In this document: positions 59,193-64,000 of the stretch, one piece after another
Layout: each line of letters opens with the position of its first letter
Numbering within the stretch: position 1 is the first letter of the stretch
Origin: Indioceanicola profundi
GTDB taxonomy: Bacteria; Pseudomonadota; Alphaproteobacteria; Azospirillales; Azospirillaceae
Assembly (NCBI RefSeq): GCF_003568845.1
Contig: NZ_CP030126.1
Location: 782,501 to 846,500 of the forward strand
Length of the DNA: 64,000 bases
Direction of reading: 5' to 3'
Program-made: the position numbers and the translations under genes
Notes under the pieces: generated by a model
What the model saw: only the letters and a program-made list of their open reading frames with translations
Told to the model about the DNA's origin: nothing
Databases searched by the model: none

Positions 59193-61376
59193 TCAGTTCA
59201 CCTTGGCCTTCTCGTCCGGCAGGAAGCCGCGGTTGCGCAGCAACGGCTCCACGCTGGGAGCGCGGCCGCGGAAGCGGATATAGGCTTCCATCGGGTCCAT
59301 CGTGCCGCCGGCGGAGTAGACGTTCTCCAGCAGCTTACGGGCCAGCTCCGGATCGAAGATGTCGCCCTTCTCCTTGAAGGCCTCGAAGCCGTCGGCATCC
59401 AGAACCTCGGCCCACATGTAGCTGTAGTAGCCGGCGGAGTAGCCGTCGCCGGAGAAGATGTGGCTGAAATGCGGGCTGCGATGGCGCATGACCATCACCT
59501 CCGGCATGCCGATCTTCTTCAGCGTGTCCTTCTCGAACTGGGCCACGTCCAGGTCCTTGGCGTCGGTCAGGGCGTGGAATTCCAGATCGACCAGGGAGGA
59601 GGCGAGGTATTCGACCGTGGAGAAGCCCTGGTTGAAGTTCTGCGCCGCCAGGATCTTCTCCAGCAGTTCGTCCGGGATCGGCTCGCCGGTCTTGTAATGG
59701 ACGGCGAACTTCTTCAGGACCTCCGGCTGCTCGATCCAGTGCTCGTTGATCTGGGACGGCAGCTCCACGAAGTCGCGCAGCACGTTGGTGCCGGCCTGAC
59801 CGGGATAGGTCACGTCGGACAGCATGCCGTGCAGGCCATGGCCGAACTCGTGGAACAGGGTATTTGCATCGTCGAATGAGAGCAGGGCGGGTTCACCCTG
59901 CTTGCCCTTGGAGAAGTTGTTGTTGTTGACGACGATCGGGCGGATATCGCCGCGCAGCTTCTCCTGGCTGCGATAGCTGCTCATCCACGCGCCGGAGCGC
60001 TTGGAGGGGCGGGCGAAGTTGTCAGACAGGAAGACGGCGACATGCTTGCCGTCCTTGTCCTTCACCTCGAAGGCGCGGACGTCGGGATGGTAGGTCGGGA
60101 TGTCCTTCCGCTCCTCGAATGTCACGCCGTAGAGACGGGTGGCGGTGTAGAACATCGCCTCGATCATCTTGTCGAGCTGGAAGTACGGCTTGATCTCAGC
60201 CTGATCCAGGTCGAACGACGCCTTACGGACCTTCTCGGCGTAGTAGCGCCAATCCCACGGCTCGATCTCGATGTTCTGGCCCTCGGCCGCGGCGGCGGAC
60301 TGGAGCATCTTCTGCTCCTCCGCCAGCGCCTGCTTCGCCGGCTCCCACACCTTCAGCATCAACTCTTCAACCGCGGCCGGGGTCTTGGCCATGGTGTCTT
60401 CGAGCTTGTAGTCGGCGAAGGTCGGATACCCGAGGAGGTTCGCCCGCTCGACGCGGAGTTGGACGATCTCCTTGATGATCTCCTTGTTGTCGTGCTCATC
60501 CCCGTTGTCGCCGCGGGCGATCCAGGCCTTGAACGCCTTTTCGCGCAGGTCGCGGCGGGCGGAGAAGGTCAGGAACGGCTCGATCGAGGAGCGGGACAGG
60601 GTGATGACGTGCTTGCCGTCGAGACCGCGCTCATTGGCTGCCTGGGCGGCGGCGGCGCGGACGAACTCCGGCAGGCCTTCCATGTCCTTCTCGGACTCCA
60701 GGACCAGCATGTAGTCCTTCTCGTCCGCCAGGACGTTCTGGCTGAACTGGTTCGAGAGGGTGGCCAGCCGCTCCATGATCTGGGCGAGTCGGTCCTGCTT
60801 CTCCTTCGGAAGCTGGGCGCCGGAGCGCACGAAGTCGAGGCGGTGGCGCTCCAGCAGGCGCACCTCCTCAGGCTTCAGCTTCAGCTTGTCGCGCTGCTGA
60901 TAGACGGCATCGATCCGGGCGAACAGCTTCGGATCCATGCTGATGTCGTTGCCGTGCTTGGCCATCTTCGGCGCCAGTTCGCGCGCGATAGCCTGCAACT
61001 CGTCATTCGTGTTGGAAGAATTCAGATTGTAGAAGACCGCGGCGACCTTATCCAGCGCAGCCCCCGACTTTTCCATCGCGACGATGGTGTTCTCGAAGGT
61101 CGGCGCTTCCGGATTGCCGGTGATAGCGGCAACTTCCGCCTTGTGGTCAGCCATGGCCTTTTCAAAGGCGGGCAGGAAATGCTCCGGCTCGATCTGGGAG
61201 AAGGGGGGCACGCCGAAGGGCGTGGTCCATTCCGCCAGCAGCGGATTAGCGGATTCCGCGGTCTTGGTCGCGGCGGCAACCTGAACCTGCTCGGCCGCAT
61301 TCACGGCGGCCATGCCGCCCAGCGCAGTCGTCATCATAAGTGCCACCCCGACACCAGCCTTGGAGAGAAGTCGCAT
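59193..61376 (-). CDS. Periplasmic M3-family metallopeptidase (Dcp-like)
   Basis: Zinc peptidase of 727 residues that cuts short peptides, probably as a dipeptidyl carboxypeptidase. A signal peptide (VGVALMMTTALGGMAAVNAAE) puts it in the periplasm. The zinc site HEFGH is at residues 509-513, with the family blocks FDDANTLFHEFGHGLHGML, DFVELPSQINEHW and the C-terminal FSGDGYSAGYYSYMWAEVLD that binds the peptide end. AAGGACA precedes the ATG. A divergent peptide-binding protein gene shares its upstream region, consistent with peptide use. Confidence 0.93.
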   Translation of the reverse strand: MRLLSKAGVGVALMMTTALGGMAAVNAAEQVQVAAATKTAESANPLLAEWTTPFGVPPFSQIEPEHFLPAFEKAMADHKAEVAAITGNPEAPTFENTIVAMEKSGAALDKVAAVFYNLNSSNTNDELQAIARELAPKMAKHGNDISMDPKLFARIDAVYQQRDKLKLKPEEVRLLERHRLDFVRSGAQLPKEKQDRLAQIMERLATLSNQFSQNVLADEKDYMLVLESEKDMEGLPEFVRAAAAQAANERGLDGKHVITLSRSSIEPFLTFSARRDLREKAFKAWIARGDNGDEHDNKEIIKEIVQLRVERANLLGYPTFADYKLEDTMAKTPAAVEELMLKVWEPAKQALAEEQKMLQSAAAAEGQNIEIEPWDWRYYAEKVRKASFDLDQAEIKPYFQLDKMIEAMFYTATRLYGVTFEERKDIPTYHPDVRAFEVKDKDGKHVAVFLSDNFARPSKRSGAWMSSYRSQEKLRGDIRPIVVNNNNFSKGKQGEPALLSFDDANTLFHEFGHGLHGMLSDVTYPGQAGTNVLRDFVELPSQINEHWIEQPEVLKKFAVHYKTGEPIPDELLEKILAAQNFNQGFSTVEYLASSLVDLEFHALTDAKDLDVAQFEKDTLKKIGMPEVMVMRHRSPHFSHIFSGDGYSAGYYSYMWAEVLDADGFEAFKEKGDIFDPELARKLLENVYSAGGTMDPMEAYIRFRGRAPSVEPLLRNRGFLPDEKAKVN

Positions 61377-61416
61377 CGAATGTCCTTGGTCTAACGGATC
61401 GAATGGTCCGTGTCCC

Positions 61417-61473
61417 TGTATATAGCCCGGATTCCGTGGGGCAAAGGGTGGGTGGGTTACAGCTTTGTAACCC
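61417..61473 (-). promoter_or_regulatory. Candidate promoter and palindromic operator of the M3 peptidase gene
   Basis: On the minus strand TTTGCC (61440-61445) and TATACA (61417-61422) are 17 bases apart. Just upstream is a perfect palindrome GGGTTACA-GCTT-TGTAACCC (61454-61473), well placed for a regulator of this gene or of the divergent binding-protein gene. Confidence 0.5.
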
Positions 61474-61594
61474 GATCGTCCGAAACGGCCCTGCCGGCCT
61501 GCAAACGCCTGTCGCCGCTCGACGCAAGTCGGGTCAATGGTTTAGCCTGATCCGGGCGGCATGGCGTTCATGCGGCGTTGAGCAGGAGGTGCGG

Positions 61595-63178
61595 GTGCGG
61601 CGGATTGTGGCGGCGGCCCTGATGGCCGGATCGATGCTTGCGGCGGGCGCCGCGTCGGCGGCGGACACGCTGGTCTACTGCGCCGAAGGATCGCCGGAAA
61701 GCCTGAACGGTCAGCTCACCACCGCCGGCAACGCCTTCGACGTGGTTGAGCATATCTACGACCGGCTGGTGCAGTACCGGCGCGGAACGGCAGAGCTTGA
61801 GCCCGGTCTGGCGGAGAGCTGGGAGGTGTCGGAGGACGGGCGCACCTATACGTTCCGTCTGCGCAAAGGCGTGAAGTTTCATTCCACCCGCGACTTCAAG
61901 CCCAGCCGGGACCTGAATGCCGATGACGTGATCTTCTCCATCGAGCGGCAGTGGAAGAAGGACCATCCCTTCCATTCCGTCGCCCCGGTCTATCCCGGCT
62001 TCCTGAATATGCGGCTGGGAGAGCTTCTGGAGGCGGTGGAGAAGGTGGACGACCTCACCGTCCGCTACCGCCTGACCCAGCCGGACGCCAGCTTCCTGGA
62101 CGCCATGGCCCATAATTCCCAGGGCATCATGTCGGCGGAATTCGCCGGAAAGATGATGGCGAAGGGCACGCCGGAACGGGTCGATCTGGAGCCGGTCGGC
62201 ACCGGTTCCTACCGGATGGTGCAATATCAGACGGACACCATGATCCGGCTGCGCAGCTTCCACGAGCACTGGGCGGGGGAGGCGCCGCTGAAGCAACTTG
62301 TGTTCGTCATCGCGCCTGATGCCGCGGTGCGGCTGGCCAAGGTGCGGGCGGGCGAGTGCCATGTCATGCCTTTCCCGAACCTGGCGGACGTGCCCTCCCT
62401 CCAGGCGGACCCGAATGTGGACCTGTTGGAGACGGAGCTTCTGAGCGTCGGCTATCTGGCCTTCAACACCGCGAAGAAGCCCTTCGACGATGTGCGGGTG
62501 CGGCGGGCGCTGTCCATGGCGGTGGATCGTAAGGCGATCCTGGAAACGATCTATCAGGGTCATGCAAAGCTGGCGAAGGGACCGCTGCCGCCTCTCTCCT
62601 GGGCTTATGATCCCGCCCTGCCGGATATCGGCTATGACCCGGCCGCGGCGAAGGTGCTGCTGGCGGAAGCAGGACATCCCGACGGGTTCGAGGTGGAACT
62701 CTGGGCCATGCCGGTCCAGCGCCCCTACAACCCCAACGCCCGCCGGATGGCGGAGATGATGCAGACCGATTTCGCGAAGATCGGGGTACGGGTCAAAATC
62801 GTCTCCTACGAGTGGGGCGAGTATCTGCGTCGGACCCGGTTCGGGGAGCACGACATGGCCCTGCTGGGCTGGAGCGTGGTGGAGCCTGCCTCCTTCATGG
62901 AGGACATACTGGGTTGCGCCTCGGCGGTGCCGGGCGGCGGCAACGTCGCCAAGTGGTGCAATCAGGATTATCAGGAGCTGGTCGGGGCCGCCCGCCGCAC
63001 GACGGTGCAGGAGGAGCGGGCGCAGCTGTACCGGGAGGCGCAGAAGATCTTCCAGGATCAGGCGCCCTGGTTGCCCATCGCCCATCCAACCGCCGCGACG
63101 CCGGTGCGCAAGGAAGTGAAGGGGTTCCTGCCCAGCCCCTTCGCCCGATACTGGTTCTATGGCGTGACGGTCGATTAG
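61595..63178 (+). CDS. ABC transporter substrate-binding protein, peptide/opine/nickel family
   Basis: A 527-residue periplasmic SBP_bac_5 protein. Signal peptide VAAALMAGSMLAAGAASAAD; then YCAEGSPESLNGQ, VVEHIYDRLVQYRRGTAELEPGLAESWEVS, RLRKGVKFHSTRDFKPSRDLNADDV and DDVRVRRALSMAVDRKAILE, all typical of DppA/OppA. The GTG at 61595 has AGGAGG at the right distance; the frame extends upstream without support. No permease or ATPase genes follow in the window, since the next gene converges with a one-base gap, so it serves a transporter encoded elsewhere. Confidence 0.92.
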   Translation: MRRIVAAALMAGSMLAAGAASAADTLVYCAEGSPESLNGQLTTAGNAFDVVEHIYDRLVQYRRGTAELEPGLAESWEVSEDGRTYTFRLRKGVKFHSTRDFKPSRDLNADDVIFSIERQWKKDHPFHSVAPVYPGFLNMRLGELLEAVEKVDDLTVRYRLTQPDASFLDAMAHNSQGIMSAEFAGKMMAKGTPERVDLEPVGTGSYRMVQYQTDTMIRLRSFHEHWAGEAPLKQLVFVIAPDAAVRLAKVRAGECHVMPFPNLADVPSLQADPNVDLLETELLSVGYLAFNTAKKPFDDVRVRRALSMAVDRKAILETIYQGHAKLAKGPLPPLSWAYDPALPDIGYDPAAAKVLLAEAGHPDGFEVELWAMPVQRPYNPNARRMAEMMQTDFAKIGVRVKIVSYEWGEYLRRTRFGEHDMALLGWSVVEPASFMEDILGCASAVPGGGNVAKWCNQDYQELVGAARRTTVQEERAQLYREAQKIFQDQAPWLPIAHPTAATPVRKEVKGFLPSPFARYWFYGVTVD

Positions 63179-63179
63179 C

Positions 63180-64000
63180 TCAGATGATCTCGCGTACCTG
63201 CTGGCCCATGACGCGTCCGATGATTTTTCCGGCCGCAGGTGTGCCGCGGGCCAGGGCTTGGGCGAAGTGCATGGCCTGACCGGGCTTGATGTGGGGCGGC
63301 ATGGGCGGGATGTGGGTGTCCACCAGAGCGTTCACGATCACCGGCCCCGGCGTGTGCAGCGCCTGCTCCAGCATGGCCCCGCAGCTCCGCGGGTCCTCGA
63401 TGGTGTAGCCGGTGCCGCCGCAGGCCTCCGCCACCTTCGCGAAGTCGATATACTCCAGATCGCAGACATATTCCGGGTTGCCCAGGAATACCATCTGCTC
63501 CCACTTGATCTGGCCCAGCGAGCGGTTGTTGCAGACCACGATCTTGATCGGCAGCTTGTACTTCACGGCCGTGGCGAAGTCGGCCATCAGCATGGACAGG
63601 CCGCCATCCCCGACAAAGGCCACCACCTGCCTGTCCGGATATGCGAGCTGCGCGGCAATGGCATAGGGCAGGCCAGGGGCCATGGTGGCGAGATTGCCCG
63701 ACAGCGTATGCATCTGCCCGCGCTTGGCCGGGATCTGCCGCGCCCACCAGGTGGCGATGGTGCCGCTGTCGCAGGTGACGATGGCGGTATCGGTGAGCCG
63801 TTTGCCCAGTTCCCAGGCCAGCACCTGCGGCTTCATCGGCATGGACATGTCGGTGCCGCGGGTCTCCATCAGCTCCATCCACTCCCGCTTCTCCGCCTGC
63901 GCGCGCTCCAGGAACGGGCGCTCATGCCGGCGGCGGACCAGCGGAAGCAGGGCGTCCAGCGCCAGCTTGGCATCGCCGACCAGCCCCAGCTCCATGGGAT
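63180..64000 (-). CDS. Thiamine-diphosphate-dependent enzyme (pyruvate oxidase/PoxB-like), 5' end outside window
   Basis: C-terminal 273 residues of a TPP enzyme; the frame runs off the right edge. The visible part is the pyrimidine/pyrophosphate-binding domain with the cofactor motif VGDGGLSMLMADFATAV ... CNNRSLGQIKWEQ (GDG...NN) and the later PPHIKPGQAMHFAQAL, which recalls the membrane-binding end of pyruvate:quinone oxidase family proteins. TCDSGTIATWWARQIPA matches PoxB-like rather than acetolactate synthase proteins. Likely oxidative decarboxylation of pyruvate to acetate, to be confirmed from the missing N-terminal two thirds. Confidence 0.85.
   Translation of the reverse strand, partial: PMELGLVGDAKLALDALLPLVRRRHERPFLERAQAEKREWMELMETRGTDMSMPMKPQVLAWELGKRLTDTAIVTCDSGTIATWWARQIPAKRGQMHTLSGNLATMAPGLPYAIAAQLAYPDRQVVAFVGDGGLSMLMADFATAVKYKLPIKIVVCNNRSLGQIKWEQMVFLGNPEYVCDLEYIDFAKVAEACGGTGYTIEDPRSCGAMLEQALHTPGPVIVNALVDTHIPPMPPHIKPGQAMHFAQALARGTPAAGKIIGRVMGQQVREII

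Noticed and set aside
61340-61594. Upstream extension of the peptide-binding protein gene
   Set aside because: The signal peptide and a properly spaced AGGAGG place the start at 61595; the extension covers the divergent promoter.
1-64000. CRISPR array, tRNA, rRNA, prophage or insertion sequence
   Set aside because: No regularly spaced repeats, no tRNA-like arm sequences in gaps and no transposase, integrase or phage genes were seen. A covariance-model scan could still find a small RNA.

Overview
The window is high-GC DNA from an alphaproteobacterium. Lineage markers are a GcrA cell-cycle regulator, the NDUFA12 / MlaD / DUF2155 / aat gene group, an alphaproteobacterial-style cold-shock protein, RNase J and a B12-dependent ribonucleotide reductase. 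A Rhodospirillales/Azospirillales-like host is my inference; no rRNA or other phylogenetic marker is present. I found no tRNA, rRNA, CRISPR array, prophage or transposase. The content looks like ordinary chromosome with a few accessory modules.

Layout. 0-6.7 kb: end of a cold-shock protein gene, then a rightward run of acyl-CoA ligase, secreted unknown, S41 peptidase, ribokinase and POT peptide transporter, closed by a strong terminator. 6.7-10.6 kb: a phytate module of TonB-dependent receptor plus beta-propeller phytase, with a possible Pho box and its own terminator. 10.6-16 kb: a 25-residue membrane peptide, a polyhydroxyalkanoate-system protein, a methyltransferase, a C-terminally short RNase J and the ergothioneine pair egtB-egtD. 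16-19.5 kb: membrane adenylate cyclase, CoxE-type VWA protein, and a Phd-antitoxin/PemK-like-toxin pair. 19.5-25 kb: two unrelated isocitrate dehydrogenase types flank gcrA, a ferritin-like protein and two divergent small hydrophilic proteins, one with a good EcfG-type promoter; then a LOG-family enzyme. 25-29 kb: cytochrome c' and cytochrome b, a LysM protein with two Ig-like repeats, and three small unknowns. 29-36.5 kb: a five-PAS hybrid histidine kinase and nrdJ converge on a 430-base region packed with palindromic repeats. 36.9-42 kb: LPG-synthase-like membrane protein, GntP permease, NDUFA12, MlaD, DUF2155 and aat. 42-50.3 kb: chemoreceptor, an orphan YnjCD-type ABC transporter, an Oar-like TonB receptor and a small heme-copper-oxidase-like membrane protein. 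50.5-57.3 kb: TAXI-TRAP transporter, a second membrane-bound TAXI protein and a CPA antiporter. 57.4-59 kb: small copper-handling cluster (DUF411, YbaN, Csp3). 59-64 kb: M3 peptidase, an orphan oligopeptide-type binding protein and the end of a pyruvate-oxidase-like TPP enzyme.

Themes. The window is rich in nutrient scavenging at the envelope: phytate, peptides, organic acids through TRAP, and two TonB receptors. It is also rich in stress and metal handling: ergothioneine, ferritin-like protein, KGG-like protein, Csp3. The best leads for less-described biology are the EcfG-linked small-protein pair, the hybrid Phd/PemK-like TA pair, the 92-94-base palindromic repeat placed after nrdJ and csp3, and the RNase J lacking its usual C-terminal domain. 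I see no convincing wholly novel multi-gene system.
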